Assembly (NCBI GenBank): GCA_022784805.1
Contig: JALFYG010000086.1
Span: forward strand, 1 to 27,181
Direction: 5' to 3'
DNA: 27,181 bases
Source of the DNA: Spirochaetales bacterium
GTDB taxonomy: Bacteria; Spirochaetota; Spirochaetia; Sphaerochaetales; Sphaerochaetaceae
Shown piece by piece: positions 1 to 8,487 of this stretch (positions within the stretch are counted from its first letter, which is position 1; the number at the start of each line of letters is the position of its first letter). The notes under the pieces are model-generated. The model had not been told where the DNA came from, made no database searches, and worked only from the letters and a program-made list of their open reading frames with translations. A program made the translations under genes and the position numbers.

Positions 1-163
1 TGGGTAAGCCTTAACAAGTGCTGCTGCGACGTAGTCGACGTCAGCCTTAGTTGTTCCAGCAGGAACTGTGATTTCTGCATAGTCGCTGTAAGCAACAACG
101 TTTGCGCTCATGCCATGTGTAGAGATGATTGTTGAGAATACAGGAACAACAACTGGAGTTTCT
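1..163 (-). repeat. In-frame tandem coding repeat, copy 4 (truncated by edge)
   Basis: This segment matches 346-508 with only about nine differences over some 163 bases, at an offset of exactly 345 bp (115 codons). Both copies encode the start of the VPVFSTIIS module, beginning at 147 and 492. The near identity points to recent duplication or gene conversion inside the gene. Confidence 0.9.
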
Positions 164-1599
164 TCAACAACTTCTGGGGCCTTCTCTTCTGCCTTAGCAA
201 CCTCTGGTCCGAGGAGCAGGTCTGCTGCCCACTTAGCATCGCTTTCGAGCTGCTTGACTGCTGCTACTACGAATGCGTCGCTCTGAGCTGGGTATGTGAC
301 TGTTACAACTGAACCGTCGAATGCATACTGGCAAGCTGCTGCAATTGGGTAAGCCTTAACAAGTGCTGCTGCGACGTAGTCGACGTCAGCCTTTGTTGTT
401 CCAGTAGGAACTGTGATCTCTGCATAGTCGCTGTAAGCAACAACGTTAGCACTCATGCCGTGAGTAGAGATGATTGTTGAGAATACAGGAACAACAACTG
501 GTGTCTCTTCAACTGGAGCTTCTTCAACGACTTCTGGAGCTGGCTCTTCAGCCTTGAACATTTCAGCAAATACACCGTCGATGTATGTTGTAACTGTATC
601 ATTAAGATAACCAAGGATAGATACCTTCTCGAATGTGCTGATTGCTGGGTAGTTGATTACGAGAGTTCCTTCCTCAGGTACGGAATATGTAACGTATGCT
701 ACGTACTGTGGGAAAAGCTCTGCTGCAACAGCAACGCACTGATCGATATCAGACTTGTAGATATATTCAGCTGGATATGTGATGACAGCTTCTGTATCTG
801 TCATTTCAACCTTAGCTTCAGCAAGTCCTCTGTAGCTATACCATGCTACGACTTCACCGTTTTCCTTAACTGTGAAGGACTTATCTTCTGCAACAGGTTC
901 TTCTTCAACGACAACTGGTGTTTCAACAGCTGGTTCCTCGACAACTTCAGCCTTAACTGTTGTTCCGAAAATCTGGTCTGCTGCCCACTTGATGTCACTT
1001 TCTAACTGAGCGACAACTGCCACGATAACGGCATCGGCCTGTGCTGGGTAGCTGAGGTTGAGCTTATCGCCGTCAAAAGAATATGTAACTGCAGCGGCTT
1101 CTGGATATGCCTTTACCAAAGCGCTTGCAATCATCTGAAGATCATTTGCAGTTGTTCCAGCTGGAACTGTTACTTCAGCGTGATCGGAGTATGCAACAAC
1201 GTTTGCAGACAATCCATAAGCGCTGATTATTGTAGAAAATACAGGTACTTCAACTGCAGGTGCTTCTGCAACTGGTTCCTCGACCACTACAGGTTCCTCT
1301 ACGACGACTGGAGTCTCGACAACTGCCGGCTCCTCTGCCTTAGGGGTCTCTACAACAGGTTCTACAACTGGCTCAACAACTGGAGCCGGTTCCGGTGCAG
1401 CCACTACAGGAGTCTCAGTCTTCTTTTCTTCCTGAGCTGGAGCTGTTGTGACTGGAGCAGTGGTAGCTGGAGCGGTTGTAGCAGTAGTAGTAGTTGTTGT
1501 AGTTGTGTCAGCTTTCTTACTGCAGACAGTAAAGCTGAAGAGTACAGCAACGACGAGAAGTGCTACGATAGCCCACTTTCCATAACTCTTTCTTTTCAT
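1..1599 (-). CDS. Repeat-containing surface/lipoprotein-like protein, N-terminal part (runs off window)
   Basis: An uninterrupted reading frame of 533 codons runs from an ATG at 1599 to the left edge, where it is cut, so the C-terminus is not visible. AAGGAT lies about 9 nt before the ATG. The N-terminus is basic (MKRKSYGKW), then hydrophobic (about residues 10-24), then FTVC. This resembles a spirochaetal lipoprotein signal, but V before the Cys is atypical. A Thr-rich tract (about 29-50) and a Pro/Val/Glu-rich linker (about 51-117) follow. From residue 118 come modules of roughly 95-100 residues opening with VPVFSTIIS and separated by acidic Pro-Val-Glu linkers: module 1 at 118-213, a divergent module at about 235-335, module 3 from 370 and module 4 from 485, the last two exactly 115 codons apart. 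I do not recognise the domain. The architecture suggests an exported protein with stalk-like linkers; function unknown. Confidence 0.85.
   Translation of the reverse strand, partial: MKRKSYGKWAIVALLVVAVLFSFTVCSKKADTTTTTTTTATTAPATTAPVTTAPAQEEKKTETPVVAAPEPAPVVEPVVEPVVETPKAEEPAVVETPVVVEEPVVVEEPVAEAPAVEVPVFSTIISAYGLSANVVAYSDHAEVTVPAGTTANDLQMIASALVKAYPEAAAVTYSFDGDKLNLSYPAQADAVIVAVVAQLESDIKWAADQIFGTTVKAEVVEEPAVETPVVVEEEPVAEDKSFTVKENGEVVAWYSYRGLAEAKVEMTDTEAVITYPAEYIYKSDIDQCVAVAAELFPQYVAYVTYSVPEEGTLVINYPAISTFEKVSILGYLNDTVTTYIDGVFAEMFKAEEPAPEVVEEAPVEETPVVVPVFSTIISTHGMSANVVAYSDYAEITVPTGTTKADVDYVAAALVKAYPIAAACQYAFDGSVVTVTYPAQSDAFVVAAVKQLESDAKWAADLLLGPEVAKAEEKAPEVVEETPVVVPVFSTIISTHGMSANVVAYSDYAEITVPAGTTKADVDYVAAALVKAYP
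346..508 (-). repeat. In-frame tandem coding repeat, copy 3
   Basis: Partner of 1-163, about 95 percent identical by eye. A much more diverged relative lies at about 1102-1264 (module 1), conserved mainly at the protein level (VPVFSTIIS, NVVAYSD, VTVPAGTT). A still more distant module lies at about 575-900. Confidence 0.9.
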
Positions 1600-2036
1600 T
1601 TGTCGCAATCCTTATTTTCCATTTCCATGGAAACTCTTAATGTTTTTTTTCTTTAACGACTCTGCCAGATTTCTCTAGCCGAGCAGAGACAAGTACAAAC
1701 TGTAAATGCCTCAACAATCCCTAATCCCCCAAATCGGAAGAAACAACTCGATTACAGAGGTCCACTGCAATCAAGGTAGATTTTACACTATCCTTCAACG
1801 ATTATGGCACATAAAGCAAAAAACGTGAAACGAAATTCTAATCGATTTTTGCATTTTAGCCCCTAAATACGGTGTAGTTTTTGTGTAGTCTAACAGAGAA
1901 AACAATAAAGAGAGAGAAAGTTACAGAAATAAGTAAAAAAACACATATTTTTCATGTAACCTTTTCAATCTTTCATTTTCAATAATAAAACCCTTCACCA
2001 TCAAATAGCGAAGGGCAACACATAAAAGAACTAGAC
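1600..2036. other. Intergenic region between repeat protein gene and rplS
   Basis: This stretch of 437 bp has no supportable gene. It holds the rplS terminator at its right end and the leader of the leftward repeat-protein gene. A possible weak promoter for that gene on the minus strand is TTCACG, 17 nt, CATAAT, with the -10 near 1800-1805, but the -35 is poor. A 6-bp inverted repeat (CTCTGC/GCAGAG, 1660-1688) would fall in the leader. Confidence 0.5.
1981..2015 (-). terminator. Rho-independent terminator after rplS
   Basis: On the minus strand CCCTTC (2015-2010) pairs with GAAGGG (1996-1991) around a 13-nt loop and is followed by TTTTATTATT. It lies 21 nt after the rplS stop and ends the ffh-to-rplS operon. 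Confidence 0.8.
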
Positions 2037-2393
2037 TCAGCCGTTCTTTCTGACAATGAGTTCCTTGACCTTTGCAGCCTTTCCAACTCTTGAGCGGAGG
2101 TAGTAGAGCTTTGCTCTTCTGACACGTCCTCTTCTGATAACCTCAATCTTTTCGATTCTTGGGGAGTGCAATGGGAAAATTCTCTCAACACCAACACCAT
2201 AGCTGATCTTTCTGACTGTAAAAGTTCTTCTGATGCCGCCGTTGTTCTTTGCAATTACGATGCCTTCAAAAGCCTGTACTCTTTCTGTTGTTCCTTCAAC
2301 AATCTTGAAGAAAACCTTAACTGTATCACCAACGCTGAAATTTTCAGCATTCTCTTTGATCTGCTTAGCTTCAATCGCTCTAATGATGTCCAT
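2037..2393 (-). CDS. rplS: 50S ribosomal protein L19
   Basis: Ribosomal protein L19 of the large subunit, at the 30S-50S interface. The sequence has the family pattern: an N-terminal helix (MDIIRAIEAKQIKEN), the SH3-like core with VGDTVKVFFKIVEG and VQAFEGIVIAKNN, then FTVRKISYGVGVERIFPLHSP and the basic end RRAKLYYLRSRVGKAAK. The 118-residue length is normal. An ATG two codons earlier (2399) is possible, but GAGG lies 9 nt from the ATG at 2393 and only 3 nt from the earlier one, so 2393 is preferred. The start lies inside the 3' end of trmD (14-bp overlap), which suggests translational coupling. Last gene of the operon. Confidence 0.97.
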   Translation of the reverse strand: MDIIRAIEAKQIKENAENFSVGDTVKVFFKIVEGTTERVQAFEGIVIAKNNGGIRRTFTVRKISYGVGVERIFPLHSPRIEKIEVIRRGRVRRAKLYYLRSRVGKAAKVKELIVRKNG

Positions 2394-3126
2394 AATCATC
2401 GTCCTCTACTTTACTAAATATTTTCAATAAATTCTGTCGCTCCTTTATGCTGAGAGAGGCATGCGAGAGCAGATCTGGCCGGTTGAGCAGTGTTTTTTCC
2501 AGCCGTTTACAATCGCGCCATTCGGTAATATGGCGGTGATTGCCCGATAATAATACACTAGGCACATTTTTATTGCAATAGGTTGCAGGCCTAGTATATT
2601 GAGGATATTCCAAAAGTCCTGAATTAAAACTCTCATCTTCAAGACTCTCGCTTGTTATGACTCCTTCGATCAATCTAAATAGTGCATCTACGATAACAAT
2701 AGTAGATGTCTCACCTGATGAGAGCACATAGTCTCCTATGGTGATTTCATCGGTTACATACTCATCTATCACCCTCTGGTCAATTCCTTCATAGTGACCA
2801 CAGATAAAATAGAGTTCTTCCTCTTTAGACAAATCCAAAGCATATTCTTCAGAGAACTCTCTGCCACTTGGAGTGGGGAAAACCACCCTCTTTCCCTTCG
2901 CACCATTGTCATCCAAGGCCTTTGATAACGGTTCCGGCATAATCACCATACCAGCTCCTCCACCGAAAGGTTCATCATCAGCCTTCTTGTGGACTCCAGA
3001 TGCATAGGAACGAAAATTAATGATTTTATATTGTATAAGCCCTTTTTCAACTGCTCTCTTCATAATAGAAGATTTGAAAAAAGGCTCTACCATTTCAGGA
3101 AAAAGAGTAAAAATAGTAATCTTCAT
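2380..3126 (-). CDS. trmD: tRNA (guanine-37-N1)-methyltransferase
   Basis: TrmD transfers a methyl group from S-adenosylmethionine to N1 of G37 in tRNAs with a G at position 36, which prevents +1 frameshifting. The 248 residues carry the SPOUT/trefoil-knot signature: MKITIFTLFPEM at the N-terminus, GGGAGMVIMPEP near residue 60, ICGHYEGIDQRV near 110, TIGDYVLSSGE near 130 and LLEYPQYTRP near 175, preceded by the acidic catalytic-loop segment SLEDESF. It starts 3 nt after the rimM stop and overlaps rplS. The rimM-trmD-rplS order is the classical bacterial arrangement. Confidence 0.97.
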   Translation of the reverse strand: MKITIFTLFPEMVEPFFKSSIMKRAVEKGLIQYKIINFRSYASGVHKKADDEPFGGGAGMVIMPEPLSKALDDNGAKGKRVVFPTPSGREFSEEYALDLSKEEELYFICGHYEGIDQRVIDEYVTDEITIGDYVLSSGETSTIVIVDALFRLIEGVITSESLEDESFNSGLLEYPQYTRPATYCNKNVPSVLLSGNHRHITEWRDCKRLEKTLLNRPDLLSHASLSIKERQNLLKIFSKVEDDDYGHH

Positions 3127-3128
3127 CT

Positions 3129-3641
3129 CTATTCCAACAAATACGGCGCTTCCAGCACCAATGTATTGCCATCAATATCGATGGAGCTGACATAGACAGG
3201 AAGATTAGGCACCAAGTATAGTTTTCCATCACTGTCTTTTCTGACAGAAAGCATCAAGGCTTGAGCTCCCTCGATTGTATCTTCCACCAACCCTACTCTC
3301 TTGCCATCAACCAAAACTTCCATTCCATAGAGATCGGCTACATAGTATTCACCTTTCTTTAGTTTTGGAGCGGCTTCACGAGGAATGTAGATGATAGACT
3401 GTGAAAGTGCTCTTGCTTTTTCTGGAGTCAAATAATCTTTGAAACGCATTAGAAAGAGTTCGCCGTCGGTTCTTACAGAATCAACATCAAGACAAAGCTC
3501 CCTGCCATCTTTGGTAGTCAACTTACAAGAAGTAAGCTTCTTAAGGTGCTTGTACTCTCCAGAGAGAGAGTAAATCCTTAAATAGCCGTCAACTCCATGA
3601 GTCTTACCTACTTTTGCCGATGCAAGGAGCAATGCTTTCAT
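3129..3641 (-). CDS. rimM: 16S rRNA processing / 30S maturation protein RimM
   Basis: RimM binds S19 and the 16S rRNA 3' major domain and helps late assembly of the 30S head. The protein (170 aa) has the N-terminal barrel with KVGKTHGVDGYLRIYS and the C-terminal PRC-barrel with EYYVADLYGMEV and the VPNLPVYVSSIDIDG segment. Length is normal. Its ATG overlaps the khpA stop by one base (TAATG), and trmD follows after 2 nt, so expression is likely coupled to both. Confidence 0.95.
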   Translation of the reverse strand: MKALLLASAKVGKTHGVDGYLRIYSLSGEYKHLKKLTSCKLTTKDGRELCLDVDSVRTDGELFLMRFKDYLTPEKARALSQSIIYIPREAAPKLKKGEYYVADLYGMEVLVDGKRVGLVEDTIEGAQALMLSVRKDSDGKLYLVPNLPVYVSSIDIDGNTLVLEAPYLLE

Positions 3642-3874
3642 TAGTCAAGAATCTCCAAAGTGGCGCGCTTACCGTCGCGAGTTGCAGATGCAGAAAGGAT
3701 AGTCCTGATTGCCTTTGCAATACGTCCCTGCTTGCCGATCACCTTGCCTACATCCTCCTGAGCTACTTTCAGTTCAAGAATTGTAGACTTTTCGCCTTCG
3801 ATAACGTTGACACTCACCTCATCGGGAGCATCTACCAGGCTCTTGACCACAAACTCTACTAATTCCTTTTCCAT
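3641..3874 (-). CDS. khpA: KH-domain RNA-binding protein KhpA
   Basis: Small (77 aa) single KH-domain protein. The GxxG loop is visible as VGKVIGKQGRIAKAIRTIL, followed by the last strand RATLEILD. In other bacteria KhpA dimerises with KhpB/Jag and binds many RNAs, affecting cell division and elongation; that partner is not in this window. AAGGAG lies 5 nt before the ATG. Its place between rpsP and rimM is the usual one, and its stop shares a base with the rimM start. Confidence 0.93.
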   Translation of the reverse strand: MEKELVEFVVKSLVDAPDEVSVNVIEGEKSTILELKVAQEDVGKVIGKQGRIAKAIRTILSASATRDGKRATLEILD

Positions 3875-3896
3875 CTCGACTCCTTCCAGGGATTAA

Positions 3897-4157
3897 TCAG
3901 CCCTGTGTTCTGTCGAGTGAAATTCCCTTTCCATTGAGAAGGCTCTTGACTGTAGGTGTAACGACAACACCCTTAGAAATCCATGCCTTGACTTTTGCGT
4001 CATCAATTGTGACCTGATTTTCGCTCTCTACGGGGCGGTATGATCCAACCTCGTCAATTGTCTTGGAGGATGTTGCGATTCTGTTGTCCTGCACTACGAT
4101 CCTGTAATAAGGTCTCTTCTTTGTGCCCATTCTCTTGAGTCTCATTGTTGTGCTCAC
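3897..4157 (-). CDS. rpsP: 30S ribosomal protein S16 (GTG start)
   Basis: Ribosomal protein S16, 86 residues, with MRLKRMGTKKRPYYRIVV, the IDEVGSYRP segment and LLNGKG typical of the family. I set the start at the GTG at 4157. AAGGAG sits 7 nt upstream, and the resulting N-terminus aligns with the usual pattern of about five residues before RLKR. A longer frame back to an ATG at 4196 would overlap the end of ffh, lacks a ribosome site and adds residues not found in S16. It lies 28 nt downstream of ffh and 22 nt before khpA. Confidence 0.95.
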   Translation of the reverse strand: MSTTMRLKRMGTKKRPYYRIVVQDNRIATSSKTIDEVGSYRPVESENQVTIDDAKVKAWISKGVVVTPTVKSLLNGKGISLDRTQG

Positions 4158-4185
4158 GGTTGTTCTCCTTATACTACATGAAGGC

Positions 4186-5523
4186 TCACATGCCAAACTG
4201 CTTCATCATCTGAGCCTGTAATTTCTTATTTCCAGCAAGCTTCTTCATCATCAGCTTACTCTTCTCAAACTTCTTGAGAAGGCGATTCACCTCAGCAACG
4301 CTAGTTCCGCTGCCTTTGGCGATTCTCTTTCTCCTGGATGGTCCGATGACTCTATAGTTTGATCTCTCAAACTTAGTCATTGACCTGATTATAGCCTTTT
4401 CTTTTTCCAATTCCTTAAGATTTATGTCATCTTCAGAAATGTTTCCCTTGGCTCCTGGAATCATCTCGATAAGCTTGTCAACACTACCCATCTTATTCAT
4501 GTTTTCAAGCTGATCCAAATAATCCTGGAGATCAAAGGTATTTTTCTCCATTTTCTTCTGGAGCTTTTCAGCTTCTTTCTGGTCAAATGCTTCCTGAGCC
4601 TTTTCAACAAGTGATACTACGTCACCCATTCCAAGGATTCTTGAAGCTATTCTCTCCGGGTAGAATGGATCCAGGTCTTCCATCTTTTCACCTACACCGA
4701 TGAATTTGATAGGCTTACCTACGACACTTCTAAGAGAGAGAGCGGCACCACCGCGGGTATCAGAATCGAACTTTGTAAGAATTACACCGGTAATTCCAAC
4801 TTTCTCATCAAATTCCTTGGCGATGTCTACGGCACTCTGACCTGTCATTGCGTCAGCAACGAAGAGGCATTCATCAGGACGAGATACTTTGGCTACTCTC
4901 TGTATCTCTTCCATAAGATCCTGATCAAGGTGCATACGACCGGAGGTATCGATGATGACAGTATCGAACATCTCCCTCTTTGCTCTCTCGATAGCTCTTT
5001 CAGCTACCTTAGCAGGATCTTTCTCTCCTGGGAGGACAAAGACTGGAACGCCAACCTTTTCACCGAGAACCTGAAGCTGTGTAATGGCGGCAGGACGTAC
5101 AAGGTCTGCTGCAACCATCATTACCTTTCTGCCTTCTTTCTTCAGTCTATATGCAAGCTTGTGGGATGCTGTTGTTTTACCTGACCCCTGAAGACCCATC
5201 ATCAATATGACAGTAGTTGCATCTTTTCCTTTCAGCTTCAGCTTTGTTTCATCTTCGCTGGAGCCAAGAAGAGCAACCATCTTGTCATAGACAATCTTTG
5301 TAAACTGCTGGCCAGGATTAACTGAGTTTAGGACTTTCTCTCCCAAAGCTTCATCAATGGTTGAGTTAACAAAACGTCTGACAACTCTTAGATTAACATC
5401 TGCATCAAGGAGTGCTTCCTTGATCTCTTCTACTGCATCTCTAATGTTCTTTTCAGAAATCTTTCCCTTTCCTGAAAGACTTCTCATTATTCCTGTGAAC
5501 TTACTACTAATACTGTCAAACAT
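4186..5523 (-). CDS. ffh: Signal recognition particle GTPase Ffh
   Basis: Ffh binds signal sequences of nascent membrane and secreted proteins together with 4.5S RNA and delivers ribosomes to FtsY. The 445 residues show the N domain (about 1-90), the G domain with P-loop GLQGSGKTTASHK (near 110), DTSGRMHLD and TKFDSDTRGGAAL, and the Met-rich M domain ending MMKKLAGNKKLQAQMMKQFGM. Length is typical. The upstream sequence has GGAAG 5 nt before the ATG and a strong promoter, so ffh is the first gene of the operon running to rplS. No SRP RNA gene was found here. Confidence 0.98.
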   Translation of the reverse strand: MFDSISSKFTGIMRSLSGKGKISEKNIRDAVEEIKEALLDADVNLRVVRRFVNSTIDEALGEKVLNSVNPGQQFTKIVYDKMVALLGSSEDETKLKLKGKDATTVILMMGLQGSGKTTASHKLAYRLKKEGRKVMMVAADLVRPAAITQLQVLGEKVGVPVFVLPGEKDPAKVAERAIERAKREMFDTVIIDTSGRMHLDQDLMEEIQRVAKVSRPDECLFVADAMTGQSAVDIAKEFDEKVGITGVILTKFDSDTRGGAALSLRSVVGKPIKFIGVGEKMEDLDPFYPERIASRILGMGDVVSLVEKAQEAFDQKEAEKLQKKMEKNTFDLQDYLDQLENMNKMGSVDKLIEMIPGAKGNISEDDINLKELEKEKAIIRSMTKFERSNYRVIGPSRRKRIAKGSGTSVAEVNRLLKKFEKSKLMMKKLAGNKKLQAQMMKQFGM

Positions 5524-5555
5524 TTCGTCTTCCGAACAATAAACTCCAAGTAATT

Positions 5556-5585
5556 CTTATACAGTAAAACAGTGATGTTGGTCAA
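5556..5585 (-). promoter_or_regulatory. Sigma-70-type promoter for the ffh operon
   Basis: TTGACC (5585-5580) and TATAAG (5561-5556) are separated by 18 nt in the 82-nt gap between smc and ffh. Transcription would start near 5549, about 25 nt before the ffh ATG. It allows the ribosome/SRP operon to be expressed independently of smc. Confidence 0.7.
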
Positions 5586-5595
5586 CGTACAAGAT

Positions 5596-5613
5596 AAGAG
5601 TGAAATCACTCTT
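5596..5613 (-). terminator. Hairpin over the smc stop codon (weak terminator or attenuator)
   Basis: A perfect inverted repeat with 8-bp arms (AAGAGTGA and TCACTCTT) and a 2-nt centre includes the smc stop codon. Only a short, interrupted run of T follows (ATCTTGT), so it is a weak terminator at best. It could partly separate smc from ffh transcription. Confidence 0.4.
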
Positions 5614-8437
5614 TTCTCCTACCCTCCTCATCAAACTCAACACTTTCGCCTTCATCGTTGATAATTCTAGGCTGACCTGAGATAGAAGCGATTCTGTATC
5701 CCACGGCTGTAGATACACCAGGTTCCATCTGAGAGACACCAAGCATACTGTTTCCACCTGTAACAGTGTGGGTGTTATGGGTGATGATGATAAACTGGCT
5801 GTCTCTGGCAAAATCCTGCAAAACATCCAAGAAGTACCCGATGTTTCTATCGTCCAGAGCGGCGTCAATCTCGTCAAGGATACAGAAAGGAGATGGTTTT
5901 ACTTGATATGTGGCGAAAAGAAGAGCAACGGCAGTCATACTCCTCTCTCCACCTGAAAGAAGGGAAAGTGTGCTCATGTTCTTTCCTGGTGGCTGGGCAA
6001 GAATCTCGATACCGGAATTAAGCACATCATCAGGATCAGAGAGGCTAAGCTCAGCCCTGCCGCCACCAAAGAGACGCTTGAACATAGCCTGAAAGTTATC
6101 ACCAATCTCTTTATAAGACTTGAGGAACATAGTCTTGGATTTATCCAGGATTTCATTTAAGACGCTTTCCATGTCTTTCTTGGCGTTCTCATAGTCTTCA
6201 AGCTGCTTTGAGTAGAACTTATATTGGTCTTCAGCCTGATCATACTCATCCTTAGCAGTGTGGTTGATGTTGCCCAGTGCCTTTATTTCCTGATTGACGG
6301 CTTCAAGTTCTTTCTTCATCTCCGTTTCATCAGGCATATCGTCTCGCATTCTATCTTCAAATTCCTTGAGGTTTCTTGCATAGGTCTCAAAAAAGTTTGA
6401 AAAGATATTTTTCATTTCGTTGTCTATGGACTCGGCATACATATTGTTGGAGGTGTATTCACTCTCACATTTATTGATAGCCTGCAATAACTCGTCTTTT
6501 TCTCGTCTCTTTTTATCGAGGCTCTGATACTTTTCTGCAAGAAGTGAGTTTACTTCACTCAGTTCTTTATTGAGTCTGCCGATTTCCTCTATTTTGTCTT
6601 TTTTCTCTTGGTCCTTGTCCTTGATCTTGTCGTTCATTTCATGGACACGGCGTCTTGCCACCTCCACGCTGGCTCTTTCGTCTTCCAAGTCCAATTCTCT
6701 CTGAACAATTTGGGAGTTATATCGTCTTATATTCTCTTTCTGGTTATCTACAGTGACTCTCAATGAGCCGATGTGCTCTTTAAGAGATGCAATATTTGTC
6801 TGCAGGGAGATGACATCGCTTTCCCTGCTCTCTATCTGTACCCTCGCCCCCTCTATGATACGTCTATTGTCAGTGATGACATTTCTCGCTCCTGTTTCCT
6901 TTTCCTCAATATCCCTCTTTTTGGAGACCAAGCCCTCTGGGGAAAGAATAGTATCGATTACAGGAGGAATGGAGTCGATGTATCTGTCGAAGAGGGACTC
7001 CAAGCGAGAAATAGAGTCCTTAAGTCTATTGAAGTCCTTTAAAGCTATCTGGGATGAGTAATCAATGCCGGAAGGTAGATTTGAAACAAAGGAAGAGCGT
7101 TGATTAAGGTCATTGAGAATTGAAGAGAGAGCAGATCTGAATGATGACTCGGCTTCCTCTCTTCTCTCTGCGCTGTACTCTGTTCCTGTCTTCTCATCAA
7201 CTTCCTGTATCAAAGACTCGATTACGTTTCTCAAAGCCTCTGAGAGCTCCTGGAGTTCATTATCCAGCTCTGCGTTGCTTTCTTCAGCCTTCTTTATCTC
7301 ATTATTGAGTCTTCCGATTTCAATGCGGGTTTCAGTAAGAGCGTTTTCAGTATACTTAAGCTGTTTTTCCTTCTCTTCCAGTCGGTCGATGTAATCATCA
7401 AGGTTAGAGGATGCCTCCTCCGCATCAGCCTTGGTCCTGTCTATTTCATTCTGAATCTGGGAGCATCTTGCTTCACTGGAGGAGAGCTTCTCAAGGTACT
7501 GTCTGTAGCTTTCTTCAAAGGCAGATATTGTCTCGGAGATACTGCTTACCAAAGCCTCGGCCTTACCAATGGCTATTTCAAGTTTCTTTGATTTCTCCTG
7601 ATACTCTGATACTTCCCCGCTGGATGATGAAATCACATCATCATAGGTTGAGAGATCAGCTTCCAGTTTTTCTTTTCTTGCCTTGGCTTCATCTCTATCC
7701 TGGAGTCTTTTCTCTTTTAATTTGAGAAACATATCTATTCTTGATAGTTTGATATCAACATCAAGATAGAAAGCCTTGTCCTTCAGCTCCTGCCACTTCA
7801 TGGCTTTGGCTGCCTGGACTCTCGTTCTTTCATAGGTACGCTTTACTTCGTTTACAGTGGAAGCCAGCTGATTGATATTCTCCTGGCTCTTTTCAATTCT
7901 ATTCTGAGCCTCATTGCACTTTGCCTTATATCTGCTTATTCCTGCGGCTTCCTCGAAGATATAACGTCTGTCTTCAGGCTTATTGGAGAGAATCTGGTCA
8001 ATCTTACCCTGTTCAAGGATTGAGTAGGCACTCTTACCGACCCCTGTATCCATAAAGAGCTCTCTGATGTTCTTCAAAAGGCATCTCTGACCATTCATGT
8101 AGTATTCGCTTTCACCGCTACGATAGATACGCCTCCTGATTACAATCTCAGGAACATCTGTCATTAGGTTATGGTCTTCGTTATCAATGGTAAGAGTGAC
8201 TTCAGCCATCTCTCTTGGCTTACGGGTCTCTGTGCCTGCAAATATGACATCATCCATCCTTGAGGCTCTAAGGGTCTTGGTGGATTGCTCACCAAGTACC
8301 CACTTGATTGAGTCCACTATATTTGATTTGCCACACCCATTAGGGCCCAATAGAGATGTAATACCATCTGAAAAATCTATATGTGTCTTATCGGCAAAAC
8401 TCTTGAATCCATTGATTTCAAGCGATTTGAGGAACAT
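5606..8437 (-). CDS. smc: Chromosome segregation ATPase SMC (short, hinge not recognisable)
   Basis: SMC dimers with ScpAB organise and separate chromosomes. The head is complete: Walker A GPNGCGKSN (31-39), the SMC-type segment GVGKSAYSILEQGKIDQIL, signature LLSGGERS (about 826-833), Walker B FCILDEIDAALDD and the H-loop IIITHN. Long charged coiled coils lie between. At 943 residues it is shorter than the usual 1150-1200. The centre (about 445-500), which should hold the roughly 150-residue hinge, is a short Ser/Ile/Pro-rich non-coil segment with no hinge motif I can recognise. The start is set at the ATG at 8437, with AAGGAG 5 nt upstream and the normal N-terminus MFLKSLEINGFKSF. A TTG ten codons earlier is unlikely. 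Divergent from rnhB. Confidence 0.93.
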   Translation of the reverse strand: MFLKSLEINGFKSFADKTHIDFSDGITSLLGPNGCGKSNIVDSIKWVLGEQSTKTLRASRMDDVIFAGTETRKPREMAEVTLTIDNEDHNLMTDVPEIVIRRRIYRSGESEYYMNGQRCLLKNIRELFMDTGVGKSAYSILEQGKIDQILSNKPEDRRYIFEEAAGISRYKAKCNEAQNRIEKSQENINQLASTVNEVKRTYERTRVQAAKAMKWQELKDKAFYLDVDIKLSRIDMFLKLKEKRLQDRDEAKARKEKLEADLSTYDDVISSSSGEVSEYQEKSKKLEIAIGKAEALVSSISETISAFEESYRQYLEKLSSSEARCSQIQNEIDRTKADAEEASSNLDDYIDRLEEKEKQLKYTENALTETRIEIGRLNNEIKKAEESNAELDNELQELSEALRNVIESLIQEVDEKTGTEYSAERREEAESSFRSALSSILNDLNQRSSFVSNLPSGIDYSSQIALKDFNRLKDSISRLESLFDRYIDSIPPVIDTILSPEGLVSKKRDIEEKETGARNVITDNRRIIEGARVQIESRESDVISLQTNIASLKEHIGSLRVTVDNQKENIRRYNSQIVQRELDLEDERASVEVARRRVHEMNDKIKDKDQEKKDKIEEIGRLNKELSEVNSLLAEKYQSLDKKRREKDELLQAINKCESEYTSNNMYAESIDNEMKNIFSNFFETYARNLKEFEDRMRDDMPDETEMKKELEAVNQEIKALGNINHTAKDEYDQAEDQYKFYSKQLEDYENAKKDMESVLNEILDKSKTMFLKSYKEIGDNFQAMFKRLFGGGRAELSLSDPDDVLNSGIEILAQPPGKNMSTLSLLSGGERSMTAVALLFATYQVKPSPFCILDEIDAALDDRNIGYFLDVLQDFARDSQFIIITHNTHTVTGGNSMLGVSQMEPGVSTAVGYRIASISGQPRIINDEGESVEFDEEGRRKE

Positions 8438-8458
8438 CTGCTCTCCTTCTACTCCTGT

Positions 8459-8487
8459 ATTTAACAAGAGGTCTCTTTTAATTACAA
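8459..8487 (-). promoter_or_regulatory. Putative smc promoter
   Basis: On the minus strand TTGTAA (8487-8482), 17 nt, TTAAAT (8464-8459). A small inverted repeat (AAGAG/CTCTT, 8466-8477) sits in the spacer. It occupies the same bases as the predicted rnhB promoter on the other strand. Confidence 0.45.

Noticed and set aside
1..508. Possible CRISPR or non-coding tandem array
   Set aside because: The period is 345 bp, a multiple of three inside one open frame, and changes between copies are mostly silent. It is a coding duplication.
1180..1656. Open frame of 158 codons on the plus strand
   Set aside because: It is antisense to the repeat protein. Its Cys/Ser/Trp-rich product is what the reverse of a Val/Thr/Pro repeat gene gives, and it has no ribosome site.
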